Source: an uncultured Erysipelotrichaceae bacterium
Lineage (GTDB): Bacteria; Bacillota_I; Bacilli_A; Erysipelotrichales; Erysipelotrichaceae
DNA: 64,000 nt
Reading direction: 5' to 3'
Assembly (NCBI GenBank): GCA_945875435.1
Contig: CAMCKH010000001.1
Coordinates: 124,001 to 188,000 of the forward strand
Translations under genes and position numbers: made by a program
In this document: one piece after another, positions 18,163 to 27,182 of the stretch
Layout of the letters: each line of letters starts with the position of its first letter
Position numbering within the stretch: position 1 is the stretch's first letter
The notes under the pieces: model-generated
The model's database searches: none
What the model saw: only the letters and a program-made list of their open reading frames with translations
What the model was told of the DNA's origin: nothing

Positions 18163-18168
18163 TATAAT
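18163..18168 (+). promoter_or_regulatory. leaderless-type -10 of hflX
   Basis: TATAAT lies seven bases before the hflX ATG with no Shine-Dalgarno sequence. TTGATT at 18138-18143 is a possible -35 with a long 19-base spacer. Confidence 0.5.
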
Positions 18169-18175
18169 TTTAAAG

Positions 18176-19393
18176 ATGAAAAAAGGAATATTGTGTGCTA
18201 TTGATATCAATAGTAATGATGATAATTTTAAAAATTCTATTGATGAATGTGTAAATCTAGCAACTGCTTGTGATATTGAAATCATAAATGTTTTTACCCA
18301 AAAAGCTAGAACTATTGATAAAACTACCGGAATGAGAAAAGGTAAAATATTAGAAATAAAAAACTATATTGACGAAAACAAAGATATTGAGATAATTATT
18401 TTTAATAACAACTTAAGTTTTTCTATTTTAAAAAGAATTGAAGAAACAATTGGAATAGAAGTTATAGATAGAACAACTTTAATACTGGATATTTTTGCTC
18501 TCAGAGCTACCTCAAGAGCTGCGAAAATACAAACAGAAATCGCTAGATTAAAATACAATCTGCCAAAATTGTTAAATCTTGAAATAAAAGAAGATAGAGC
18601 TAGAGGTGGTGATGTTGTTAGTAGAGGTAAAGGTGAAAGTAAAATTTCTATTGTAAAAAAGAAAATTGAACACGATCTTGCTATGCTTAGAAATGAACTT
18701 AAAAACTATCAGACTCATACAACCATCCAAGCAAACAAAAGAAATAAAACCAATATTAAAAAAGTAGCTTTAATTGGATATACCAACGCTGGAAAGTCTA
18801 GTTTAATGACGGTTTTAAGTAAAGATGATAAAGTATTTGTTAAAGATATGCTTTTTGCTACCCTAGACACAACGGTTAGAAATATTAAACATAAAAATTA
18901 TGAATTTTATCTTTTTGATACTGTAGGTTTTGTAAGCGACTTACCACACGACTTAATCGATGCCTTTAAAACAACTTTATCAGCCGCAAAAGATGCTGAT
19001 TTATTATTAAATATTATAGATTCTAGTAATGCAAATTATTTAATCCAAAAAGAGATAACTCTTAAAACACTAAAAGATATTGGTGCTACGGGAATCGAAA
19101 TTATTGATGTTTATAATAAAGCTGATCTATTAGAATCTATGGATGATGATAAATTGTATATCTCTACTAAAAATAACTACAATATTGAATTATTGTTAGA
19201 AAAAATAATTGAAAAACTATATCCCAAACAAAATGAATTAAAATGCCTAATTCCCTATTCGAAATTATATTTAATTAATAATTATAAAAATATTATGTCA
19301 ATTGAAATTGTTGAAAATAATGAAATAGGAAGTATAGTAAACATCAAAGGCGATGATGATGTGATTAAAATATTTTACCCTTATAAAATATAA
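18176..19393 (+). CDS. hflX: ribosome-splitting GTPase HflX
   Basis: The 405-residue protein has the HflX N-terminal domain with the glycine/arginine-rich RARGGDVVSRGKGESK-like hinge (about residues 140-157), then a coiled helix and a Ras-like GTPase domain with G1 GYTNAGKSS, G3 DTVGF and G4 NKAD. HflX binds 50S subunits, splits stalled or hibernating ribosomes and hydrolyses GTP. It is alone on the plus strand and convergent with engB, separated by a strong terminator. Confidence 0.95.
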   Translation: MKKGILCAIDINSNDDNFKNSIDECVNLATACDIEIINVFTQKARTIDKTTGMRKGKILEIKNYIDENKDIEIIIFNNNLSFSILKRIEETIGIEVIDRTTLILDIFALRATSRAAKIQTEIARLKYNLPKLLNLEIKEDRARGGDVVSRGKGESKISIVKKKIEHDLAMLRNELKNYQTHTTIQANKRNKTNIKKVALIGYTNAGKSSLMTVLSKDDKVFVKDMLFATLDTTVRNIKHKNYEFYLFDTVGFVSDLPHDLIDAFKTTLSAAKDADLLLNIIDSSNANYLIQKEITLKTLKDIGATGIEIIDVYNKADLLESMDDDKLYISTKNNYNIELLLEKIIEKLYPKQNELKCLIPYSKLYLINNYKNIMSIEIVENNEIGSIVNIKGDDDVIKIFYPYKI

Positions 19394-19427
19394 AAAAACT
19401 AGTTTATTTTTATTAAACTAGTTTTTT
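19393..19427. terminator. bidirectional terminator between hflX and engB
   Basis: A 14-base-pair stem (19393-19406 with 19414-19427, core ACTAGT) closes a seven-base loop. A-tracts on one side and T-tracts on the other make it functional in both directions. The stem begins on the last base of the hflX stop codon. Confidence 0.85.
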
Positions 19428-19446
19428 ATAAATTAAACACTGATAT

Positions 19447-20019
19447 TTAATTTTTATTTACAACATTTAGTATCTTATCATAAACTTTATCTTGATTATA
19501 GTTATTAAGACAACTATAAGTTAATAAATCTTCAATATTAATCATTAAACTTTCTTTAATAGTTTCTATTTTTTGATTAATTTCACTTTTTTTAAGTTTA
19601 TCAAATTTATTTGCGATTACTAAAGTTTTGATATTATAATATTTTAAAAATTCTATCATATCCAAATCATCTTGGCTTGGTTTATGTCTAATATCAACAA
19701 TTAAAATCGCAAGTTTTAATCGTTGATTATCGTTAAAATAAGACTCCATCATATCACCGAATTTAAGGAGTTCATCATTGCTTAATTTAGCATATCCATA
19801 ACCTGGAACATCTACCAACATAAATAGATTATCAACATTAAAGAAATTTAATAATCTTGTTTTACCCGGAGTTTTACCAACATTAGCGATTTTCCTAGCA
19901 AAACAAGAGTTTATAAAAGAACTTTTTCCAACATTACTTCTACCAATAACCACAACCTCATTTAGGTTATGTAAAGGATAGTCTTCTTTTTTGATTGCAC
20001 TCTTTACAAATTCAATCAT
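19447..20019 (-). CDS. engB: ribosome-biogenesis GTPase EngB/YsxC
   Basis: The 190-residue small GTPase has G1 GRSNVGKSS, G2/G3 TPGKTRLLNFF and DVPGYGYAK, and G4 NKFDKL. EngB acts in 50S assembly. It overlaps lon by four bases; the lon-ysxC pair is conserved in Bacillota. Confidence 0.95.
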   Translation of the reverse strand: MIEFVKSAIKKEDYPLHNLNEVVVIGRSNVGKSSFINSCFARKIANVGKTPGKTRLLNFFNVDNLFMLVDVPGYGYAKLSNDELLKFGDMMESYFNDNQRLKLAILIVDIRHKPSQDDLDMIEFLKYYNIKTLVIANKFDKLKKSEINQKIETIKESLMINIEDLLTYSCLNNYNQDKVYDKILNVVNKN

Positions 20020-22307
20020 AAAATAATTTCTTTTAATACTTCTGAAACATGTGATACAGGTATGAATTTAATACTTTCTTTAACTTCAGAAGGAATATTT
20101 TCAAGATCCTTAACATTGTCTTTAGGGAAAATAATTGTCTTGATACCTACCCTATGTGCAGCTAAAGATTTTTCTTTTAACCCACCTATCGCAAGTACAT
20201 TTCCTCTTAAAGTAACTTCCCCAGTCATTGCGATACTGCCCTTAGCTTTTTTGTTCAAAATAGATGATACTAAAGCACTGGTGATAGTAATTCCAGCTGA
20301 AGGACCATCTTTTGGAACAGCACCTTCTGGAACGTGTATGTGGATATCATTATTAGAAAACCAATCAATATCTATCTTTAGATTATCAGAATTAGATTTA
20401 ATCCAATCTAGTGCTATTTCAGCAGATTCTTTCATTACCTCACCAAGTTGTCCGGTAACAATAAACTTACCTTTACCTTTAAAATAAGTAACTTCTATCG
20501 GTAAAGTATCGCCACCATAAGCTGTATACGCCAAACCAGTTACAACACCAACTTGATCTTTATGATTTACATCGCTATATTCAAATCTTGTTTGGCCAAT
20601 AAAATCTTTTAGATTTTTTAAATTTATTTTAATTGATTTTTTATTTTCTTTTAAAATCTTTAAAACAACTTTTCTACAAATGGTAGAAATTACACGATCT
20701 AAATTTCTAACACCTGATTCTCTAGTATAATGTCTAATTATATGTAAAATAACATCATCACTAAATTTAATCTGTTTATTGTTTAAACCGTTATTTTTTA
20801 TCTGTTTAGGAATTAGGTGTGTATTTGCGATTTTTAATTTTTCAAGTTCTGTATAAGAAGATAGTTCAACTATTTCCAATCTATCTTTAAGTGCTGGTGG
20901 TATATTTTCGATATAATTAGCTGTCGCAACAAATAAAACATCACTTAAATCATATGGTTCTTCAACATAATTATCACTAAACATATAATTTTGTTCAGGA
21001 TCTAAAACTTCAAGCATAGCACTGCTTGGATCTCCTCTAAAATCATTAGCCATTTTATCTATTTCATCGATTAAAAATACTGGATTAATTGTTCCGGCTT
21101 TTTTCATACCTTGAATAATTCTTCCAGGCATAGATCCAAGATATGTTCTACGATGACCTCTGATTTCAGACTCATCCTTAACACCACCTAAACTTTGTTT
21201 AATAAATTCTCTGTTTAATGATTTAGCAATGCTTTTTGCTAAACTGGTTTTACCAACTCCAGGCGGACCTACTAGACATAAAATTGGTGATTTTAAACTA
21301 TTAGTCATCTTTTTAACAGCTAAATATTCTAAAATTCTTTCTTTTACCTTAATTAAACCATAATGGTCTTCATCAAGTATTTTTGCTGCTTCATTTAAAT
21401 CTTGATTGTCTATAGATTTTTGATACCAAGGTATTTTGTGAATCCATTCTAAATAATTTCTAATCACAGCAGACTCAGCACTAGAAGCTGGTGTCATTTC
21501 ATATCTTCTAATCTCTTCTTTTACTCTTTTTTTGATATGTTCAGGATATGGATTATTTTCAAAATCTTTACCTATTTTTTCCACATCACTATTAGAATCA
21601 TCATTTAATTCTTCTTTTATTAACCTTACTTTTTCACGAAGAATATATTCTTTTTGATTTTCATCAAATCTTTCTTTAATTTTTACATCTATCTCATGGT
21701 CTAATTTTTCCATCGTAGAAAGATACATTATTTTTTCTAATAATTTATTTAAGAAAATATCTTCATCAAGTATTTCTAATAATTCTTGTTTATCACTAAC
21801 TTTAAAAATATAAAATTGAGCGACTGTATAATAAAATTCAAAAAGATTATCTAATTGACTTATTTTACGAAAACCTATTTCATCTATTGTTTTAGGATTA
21901 ATTTGAACAATTTCGTTATAAATTTTATTAACTAAAACATCTCTTTCAACTTCAGTTGTTAAATTAAATTCTAATTCTCTGTATTCAACTTCAAAATGTG
22001 ATTTATTTTCTAGATAAGAAAGTATTTCAACTCTTTCTACACCTTCAACAATAAGTTTTACAGCATTTCCTTTTCTTCTTAATGTTTTTATTTTACATTT
22101 TGTAGCAACTTTATATAAATCATCTTCTTTAGGTTGATCTATAAGGTGATTTTTTTGGGATACAACTATTATTTCTCCACCATATTTTTGATTAGCAGCT
22201 TCAATAGCTCTAATAGACATCTGTCTGCCTACATCAATAGAAACCACTGATTCAGGAAATATAACCAAATCTCTGGTGCATAATAATGCTGATATTTTTT
22301 GACTCAT
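20016..22307 (-). CDS. lon: ATP-dependent protease La
   Basis: The 763-residue protein has the Lon substrate-binding domain (about 1-195), a helical region, an AAA+ module with Walker A GPPGVGKTSLAKS and Walker B VFLIDEIDKM, and a serine-lysine protease domain with PKDGPSAGIT and the downstream lysine in GGLKEKSLAA. It degrades misfolded and regulatory proteins in the cytosol. A strong AGGAGGT lies before the ATG. A hairpin separates it from tig upstream. Confidence 0.97.
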   Translation of the reverse strand: MSQKISALLCTRDLVIFPESVVSIDVGRQMSIRAIEAANQKYGGEIIVVSQKNHLIDQPKEDDLYKVATKCKIKTLRRKGNAVKLIVEGVERVEILSYLENKSHFEVEYRELEFNLTTEVERDVLVNKIYNEIVQINPKTIDEIGFRKISQLDNLFEFYYTVAQFYIFKVSDKQELLEILDEDIFLNKLLEKIMYLSTMEKLDHEIDVKIKERFDENQKEYILREKVRLIKEELNDDSNSDVEKIGKDFENNPYPEHIKKRVKEEIRRYEMTPASSAESAVIRNYLEWIHKIPWYQKSIDNQDLNEAAKILDEDHYGLIKVKERILEYLAVKKMTNSLKSPILCLVGPPGVGKTSLAKSIAKSLNREFIKQSLGGVKDESEIRGHRRTYLGSMPGRIIQGMKKAGTINPVFLIDEIDKMANDFRGDPSSAMLEVLDPEQNYMFSDNYVEEPYDLSDVLFVATANYIENIPPALKDRLEIVELSSYTELEKLKIANTHLIPKQIKNNGLNNKQIKFSDDVILHIIRHYTRESGVRNLDRVISTICRKVVLKILKENKKSIKINLKNLKDFIGQTRFEYSDVNHKDQVGVVTGLAYTAYGGDTLPIEVTYFKGKGKFIVTGQLGEVMKESAEIALDWIKSNSDNLKIDIDWFSNNDIHIHVPEGAVPKDGPSAGITITSALVSSILNKKAKGSIAMTGEVTLRGNVLAIGGLKEKSLAAHRVGIKTIIFPKDNVKDLENIPSEVKESIKFIPVSHVSEVLKEIIL

Positions 22308-22318
22308 TTAACCTCCTA

Positions 22319-22343
22319 AAATAAAGGGACTAGCCCTTTATTT
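22319..22343 (-). terminator. hairpin between tig and lon
   Basis: A ten-base-pair stem (22319-22328 with 22334-22343) with a five-base loop begins immediately after the tig stop codon. The distal arm ends in TTTATTT, but a long run of T does not follow; instead the lon ribosome binding site begins one to two bases later. It may be a weak terminator or an RNA processing/translation-control element that sets the lon-to-tig ratio. Confidence 0.55.
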
Positions 22344-23603
22344 TTATTTTTTAATTAATTCAATCGCCTTTTTGAAAGTTAATTCATTCTTTAAGTCATC
22401 TTTATTGATATATTTAATTAATTCTTCAACAGGCATCTTGTATTGGTTTGATAAATTATTTATTTCGTTTTCAACTTCTTCATCATTAGAACTTAAATTT
22501 TCTTTTTTAATAATAGCTTTTAAAATAGTACGAAGTTTTACTCTTCTAGTAGCTTCATCTTTGTATGATTCAAGTAATTGTTCTTTAGTTGAATTAGTAT
22601 ATTTTAAATAATTTTCAATCTTCATTCCTTGATACATTAATCTTTGTTCAAATTCCTTATAAATATCATTACTTTCATTTTCAATCATTTTAACAGGAAC
22701 TTCAAAATCATTTTCTTTAACTAAAGTTTCAAATAATTTATTTTCTGCATTATTTTTTTCTTCTGATTTTTTAGATTCTAATAATCTGTTTTTTAGATTT
22801 TCTTTATATGAATCAACAGTTTCAACACCATCAATCTTTAATTCTTTAACAAATTCATCATTTAACTCAGGTAAAACTTTTACTTTAACTTCGTGAAGTT
22901 TAATTTTAAAAACAACTTCCTTACCTTTTAATTCTTCTGAGTGATAATTTTCAGGGAAAGTTACAGTAATATCTTTTTCTTCACCCTCTTTCATACCTAT
23001 TAATTGTTCTTCAAATCCAGGAATAAAAGATCCACTACCAATTACTAAAGTATAATTTTCGCCTTTACCACCTTCAAAAGCAACACCATCTTTAAATCCT
23101 TCAAAATCAATAACAGTTGTATCACCATTTTCAACTGCACCTTCTTTTAATTCTAAATTAGCTCTTCTTTCTAATTCTTTATTAACACTCTCTGCAACTT
23201 CTTCATCACTAACAGTAACATCATTTTCTACATAACCTAAATCAGTATATTTATTTAATGAAATTTCAGGAGCTACTTCAACTACAAAAGCAATTTTTAA
23301 AGCATTTTCGTCAATTCCTTCAACTTTTAATTCAGGTGCGGCAATCACATCAAGATCATGTTTATTTATAGCGTCAATATATAATTTTTCAACATTATCA
23401 TACATAGCATCCATCAAAATTTGTTGAGGCGAAATAGCCTTTTTAGCAAGATTTAAAGGAGCTTGACCTTTTCTAAAACCTTTAACTTCTACTTTTTTAA
23501 TTAATTTATTTAGTGCTTTTTCTTGAGCTTCTTTCCAAGCATCGTTAGTTAATTCAATTTTTATTTCAACTTTTCCATTTTCTATTCTATTAATTGTAGA
23601 CAT
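22344..23603 (-). CDS. tig: trigger factor chaperone
   Basis: The 419-residue protein has the ribosome-binding N-domain with the signature GFRKGQAPLNLAKK, a central FKBP-type peptidyl-prolyl isomerase domain (about 155-235) and a C-terminal chaperone domain. It binds nascent chains at the exit tunnel. The start is the ATG at 23603, preceded by AGGAGGT at 23607-23613; an upstream in-frame ATG at 23642 has no ribosome binding site and overlaps the promoter. Confidence 0.96.
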   Translation of the reverse strand: MSTINRIENGKVEIKIELTNDAWKEAQEKALNKLIKKVEVKGFRKGQAPLNLAKKAISPQQILMDAMYDNVEKLYIDAINKHDLDVIAAPELKVEGIDENALKIAFVVEVAPEISLNKYTDLGYVENDVTVSDEEVAESVNKELERRANLELKEGAVENGDTTVIDFEGFKDGVAFEGGKGENYTLVIGSGSFIPGFEEQLIGMKEGEEKDITVTFPENYHSEELKGKEVVFKIKLHEVKVKVLPELNDEFVKELKIDGVETVDSYKENLKNRLLESKKSEEKNNAENKLFETLVKENDFEVPVKMIENESNDIYKEFEQRLMYQGMKIENYLKYTNSTKEQLLESYKDEATRRVKLRTILKAIIKKENLSSNDEEVENEINNLSNQYKMPVEELIKYINKDDLKNELTFKKAIELIKK

Positions 23604-23606
23604 ACT

Positions 23607-23639
23607 ACCTCCTATTTGTTTAATAACCACTAAATTATA
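23607..23639 (-). promoter_or_regulatory. promoter -10 and ribosome binding site of tig
   Basis: On the minus strand TATAAT (23634-23639) is followed by a short leader containing AGGAGGT (23607-23613). This marks tig as a gene with a normal leader and excludes the longer reading frame start at 23642. Confidence 0.65.
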
Positions 23640-23671
23640 CACTATTTTGCAAAAATTAGCATTATAATTGC

Positions 23672-24364
23672 TTAATTATTGTTAAAAATTCCTTTAATTA
23701 TTGCATTATACTCAATAATATCCAATTTTTTTTCAATTATTCCCATTTCATCAAACATACCAAAATTGTTATAAATATAGTATTCAATGCTATTTTTAAT
23801 CTGTTCCAACTCTACTTTTTTTACTGATGTAGGCAATTTATTTAAAAATAAAAGTTCTATCATTTCAAGTGAAATTTTTAAAAAAGTAGGATTATCATTT
23901 GAAAATAAATTATAAAAATAATCACATAGATAGTTATATTCTTCTCTTTTTTGATGAGATATTAATTTTGAAGGATTAAATTTAATATTATTTGAGATAA
24001 ATTCTTCATCTATCCCTTCATCAATCAAAAATTTAATAAATAATTGTTTTAATTGTTTATCTTTAGAGATACTTAAAAAACTTTTAGCCTCTATAATATA
24101 TTTTTTTATATTCGAATTTATTAAAAAATTATATATCAAAAATTCATTTTTACCTTCTTTTAAATATTGAATAATATTTTCTTCATTAAGATATCTATTT
24201 TCTTCAATTTTTAAATCTTGTAATAATAATTTTAATTTATTTTCAAATTCTATTGGTATATATAACATTGAAAGTTCATTTTCAATAATACTTTTAGCCT
24301 TATCTAATTCATTATTTTTTATTTTATTTTCTATTTCTATTAAAATTTCATCATAATAATTCAT
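23672..24364 (-). CDS. conserved-looking hypothetical helical protein (DUF3196/TPR-like)
   Basis: The 230-residue product is acidic, rich in Ile, Leu, Asn, Lys and Glu, and built of repeated amphipathic helix pairs, as in TPR-like proteins. The N-terminus (YYDEILIEIENKIKNNEL followed by AKSIIENEL) resembles the DUF3196 family of Mollicutes, but I recognise this only loosely. No catalytic motif is visible. It lies upstream of tig and is divergent from the UPF0371 gene. The ATG has no Shine-Dalgarno sequence and TAAAAT lies six bases upstream. Confidence 0.7.
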   Translation of the reverse strand: MNYYDEILIEIENKIKNNELDKAKSIIENELSMLYIPIEFENKLKLLLQDLKIEENRYLNEENIIQYLKEGKNEFLIYNFLINSNIKKYIIEAKSFLSISKDKQLKQLFIKFLIDEGIDEEFISNNIKFNPSKLISHQKREEYNYLCDYFYNLFSNDNPTFLKISLEMIELLFLNKLPTSVKKVELEQIKNSIEYYIYNNFGMFDEMGIIEKKLDIIEYNAIIKGIFNNN

Positions 24365-24370
24365 ACATTT

Positions 24371-24376
24371 ATTTTA
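24371..24376 (-). promoter_or_regulatory. leaderless-type -10 of the hypothetical gene
   Basis: TAAAAT on the minus strand lies six bases before the ATG at 24364, with no Shine-Dalgarno sequence. Confidence 0.45.
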
Positions 24377-24385
24377 CATCAAGAC

Positions 24386-24414
24386 TATACAAAAAAACAT
24401 TTTTTTTGTAGAAT
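24386..24414 (+). promoter_or_regulatory. leaderless-type promoter of the UPF0371 gene with A/T-tract dyad
   Basis: TATACA (24386-24391), a 17-base spacer and TAGAAT (24409-24414) precede the ATG at 24421 by six bases. The spacer is a run of seven A, then CA, then eight T, flanked by AC and GT, giving a dyad at 24389-24409. Confidence 0.6.
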
Positions 24415-24420
24415 AATTAT

Positions 24421-25908
24421 ATGTTTAAAATTGGATTTGATAATGACAAATATATTGCGCTTCAGTCTGAAAAAATAAAAGAGCGTATAAAACTTTTTGA
24501 TAATAAACTTTATTTAGAGTTTGGTGGCAAACTTTTTGATGACTTTCATGCATCTAGAGTTCTTCCTGGTTTTCTTCCTGATAGCAAAATAAAAATGTTG
24601 CTAAATTTAAAAGAAGACTGCGAAATTATGATAGTTATAAATGCAAATCATATTGAAAAAAATAAAATAAGAGGAGATTTAGGAATAACATACCATCAAG
24701 AATTGATGAGATTGATTGATGCATTTAAAGCTGTTGAGTTACATGTCGGAAGTGTGGTGATTACACACTTTACCGGCCAAGAAATTGCTGTTCAATTAAA
24801 AAATAAATTAGAAAAATTAAATATCACAACTGCAATTCACTATCCTATCGATAATTACCCCTTCGATGTCAATTATATATGCAGTGATAATGGTTTTGGT
24901 AAAAATGATTATGTTAAAACCACAAAACCACTAGTTGTAGTTACTGCTCCTGGTCCTGGTTCTGGCAAACTAGCAAGTTGTTTATCTCAGATATACAATG
25001 ATTACAAAAACGGTATTAAAAGTGGTTATGCAAAATATGAAACTTTTCCAATTTGGAATATACCTTTAAAACATCCAGTGAATGTTGCTTATGAATCAGC
25101 AACTGCCGATTTAAACGACATCAACATGATAGACCCTTTCCATTTAGAAGCATATAATACAAAAACTATAAATTATAATCGTGATATTGAAAGCTTCCCA
25201 ATATTAAATAATCTTTTAACCAAAATACTTGAAAAATCACCTTATAAATCACCTACTGATATGGGTGTTAATATGGTTGGAAACTGTATCAGTGATGATG
25301 ATGTTTGTAAAGAAGCATCTAATCAAGAAATCATAAGAAGATATTGCGATGCCTTGGTTCTTCAAAGAAAAGAAGAAAATAATCAAGATGTTATTAAAAA
25401 AATTGAATCTTTAATGATTTCTAATAACATCAATATTAGCGATAGAAAAATTATTGAAGTTGCTAATAAAAGATATGAAGAAACTAAAATGCCAGCTTGT
25501 GCTATTAAATTAAATGACGGAACAATAATTAGTGGTAAAACTTCAAAATTATTTGGGGCTGCGAGTGCTTGTTTATTGAATGCATTAAAATATCTTGCTG
25601 AAATTAAAAAAGAAGAGCTGTTAATACCTTCTGAAATTTTAGAACCTATTCAAGAATTAAAAACAAAAACTTTAGGAGGAAATAACCCTAGACTACACAC
25701 CGATGAATCTTTAATAGCTTTATCAATAGCTGCTAGTAAAGAAGAATTAGCTAAAAAAGCATATCAAGCTGCAAGTTTATTAAAAAACTGTGAAATGCAC
25801 AGTACTGTAATTCTTTCTGAGGTTGATATTAAAACTATTAAAAAATTAGGAATAAATTTAACTCAAAATCCAGTATATCATTCAAAAACTTTATATCACA
25901 AAAAATAA
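24421..25908 (+). CDS. UPF0371 (DUF1846) family protein
   Basis: The 495-residue protein matches UPF0371 along its length. Recognisable segments are IGFDNDKYIALQSEKI at the start, DDFHASRVLPGF, INANHIEKNKIRGDLG, VVTAPGPGSGKLASC, DPFHLEAY and SPTDMGVNMVG. The family is conserved in streptococci and clostridia; it has a nucleotide-related fold by structural work but no agreed function. It is a single-gene unit on the plus strand ending in a strong terminator. Confidence 0.93.
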   Translation: MFKIGFDNDKYIALQSEKIKERIKLFDNKLYLEFGGKLFDDFHASRVLPGFLPDSKIKMLLNLKEDCEIMIVINANHIEKNKIRGDLGITYHQELMRLIDAFKAVELHVGSVVITHFTGQEIAVQLKNKLEKLNITTAIHYPIDNYPFDVNYICSDNGFGKNDYVKTTKPLVVVTAPGPGSGKLASCLSQIYNDYKNGIKSGYAKYETFPIWNIPLKHPVNVAYESATADLNDINMIDPFHLEAYNTKTINYNRDIESFPILNNLLTKILEKSPYKSPTDMGVNMVGNCISDDDVCKEASNQEIIRRYCDALVLQRKEENNQDVIKKIESLMISNNINISDRKIIEVANKRYEETKMPACAIKLNDGTIISGKTSKLFGAASACLLNALKYLAEIKKEELLIPSEILEPIQELKTKTLGGNNPRLHTDESLIALSIAASKEELAKKAYQAASLLKNCEMHSTVILSEVDIKTIKKLGINLTQNPVYHSKTLYHKK

Positions 25909-25929
25909 AATACCTTACGGTATTTTATT
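25904..25929. terminator. bidirectional terminator between UPF0371 and the pdh operon
   Basis: An 11-base-pair stem (25904-25914 with 25919-25929) closes the tetraloop TTAC and is flanked by A and T tracts. The stem includes the UPF0371 stop codon and ends two bases before the stop of the convergent antitoxin gene. Confidence 0.85.
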
Positions 25930-25930
25930 T

Positions 25931-26188
25931 TTATTCATCTATGTTAATTAAATCATTCCCTAATATATCAGTAACAAAATTATCTTCAATATCATTATCA
26001 TTAATTTGTTCTATTTTAATATAATTAAGATTACTTTTAATCTCAAACGGAATTTTCTTTTCTCTAACAACTGCTTTAGCAAAAATATTGAAAGCAGAAG
26101 TCATAGACAAACCCATATCATCTAATAAAAATTCAAATTCTTTTTTAAGATTTTCATCCATTCTAATATTTACATTTATTTGACCCAT
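25931..26188 (-). CDS. RelB/DinJ-family antitoxin-like protein, no adjacent toxin
   Basis: The 85-residue protein begins with a ribbon-helix-helix (INVNIRMDENLKKEFEFLL) and the DinJ hallmark GLSMTSAFNIFAKAVVREKKIPF. DinJ antitoxins normally pair with a YafQ/RelE toxin in the next gene. Here the gene follows lplA by two bases and is followed by a terminator, so no toxin is encoded alongside. It may have become a regulator of the pdh operon or neutralise a toxin encoded elsewhere. Confidence 0.85.
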   Translation of the reverse strand: MGQINVNIRMDENLKKEFEFLLDDMGLSMTSAFNIFAKAVVREKKIPFEIKSNLNYIKIEQINDNDIEDNFVTDILGNDLINIDE

Positions 26189-26190
26189 AT

Positions 26191-27180
26191 TTACTCCACT
26201 ATCGCCTTTGTAACTTCATCAATATTCATTCTTGAAAAATAATCATTAATATTTATATTTTCTAAAACTGTATATATACTATTATAATCATATTTCACAT
26301 TTTTTAAAATATTTTCAACTTCTTCTATATCTTTGAAAGCAAAGAAATCACCATATATTTTAATATTTTTAATTATAGATTCACTTACATCAGCATAAAT
26401 TTCAATTTTACCAGCAGGATATCTATTGCTTCTATGTATTGTGTAATTTGGAGATTTACCATATGTCCAATCCCAATTATCGAATTTATCTTTTTTTATT
26501 AAATTAATTTTTTCTATTTCTTTATCACTTAATACATATTCTTGCATATCACTATTATTTTCGATCATATATTCAAGTAATAAATTTTTAAATTTTATAA
26601 TATCAATTTTTTCTTCTAAAAAATCAACAATATTAGCAACTCTACTTCTAACCGATTTAACACCTTTTGATTCAATTTTATCTTTTGATACTTTTAATGC
26701 TTTTTCCAAAACAGTTAAATCAACATCAAATAATAAACAACCATGATGCATCATTCTTCCTTTGGCATACGCTTGTGCGTTGCCACAGATTTTTCTACCA
26801 TCAATAACTATATCATTTCTTCCGGTAAATTCAGCCTTGATTCCCAATTTAGCTAAAGTTTCAATTATAGGTTTTGAAAATGTTTTAAAATCAAATGAGT
26901 TCTCATCTTTTTTTGCAGAAATTATAGTGTAATTAAGATTGTTAAGATCGTGATAAACAGCACCACCACCAGATAACCTCCTAACTACTTTTATGTTATT
27001 TTCTTTAACAAATTCCATATTTATTTCTTCAATAGCATTTTGGTATTTTCCAATATATATTGTAGGAGTATTTATCCACAAAATAAATATTTCATCTATA
27101 TCTGTAAGTTCAAGAAAAGCATAACTTTCCAAAGCACTATTGAATGGTGCATCATTAGAGTTGTTTACTATGTATTTCAT
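26191..27180 (-). CDS. lplA: lipoate-protein ligase A
   Basis: The 329-residue enzyme has the ligase motif RRLSGGGAVYHDLNNLNYT, KICGNAQAYAKGRMMHHGC and a C-terminal accessory domain (about 245-329). It activates free lipoate with ATP and attaches it to lipoyl domains. It is two bases downstream of pdhD, whose N-terminal lipoyl domain is its obvious target. No lipA or lipB is in the window, which fits lipoate scavenging. Confidence 0.95.
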   Translation of the reverse strand: MKYIVNNSNDAPFNSALESYAFLELTDIDEIFILWINTPTIYIGKYQNAIEEINMEFVKENNIKVVRRLSGGGAVYHDLNNLNYTIISAKKDENSFDFKTFSKPIIETLAKLGIKAEFTGRNDIVIDGRKICGNAQAYAKGRMMHHGCLLFDVDLTVLEKALKVSKDKIESKGVKSVRSRVANIVDFLEEKIDIIKFKNLLLEYMIENNSDMQEYVLSDKEIEKINLIKKDKFDNWDWTYGKSPNYTIHRSNRYPAGKIEIYADVSESIIKNIKIYGDFFAFKDIEEVENILKNVKYDYNSIYTVLENININDYFSRMNIDEVTKAIVE

Positions 27181-27182
27181 AA

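Noticed and set aside
23604-23642. longer start for tig at 23642
   Set aside because: It would include the promoter -10 and the AGGAGGT site as coding sequence; the ATG at 23603 matches the family N-terminus.
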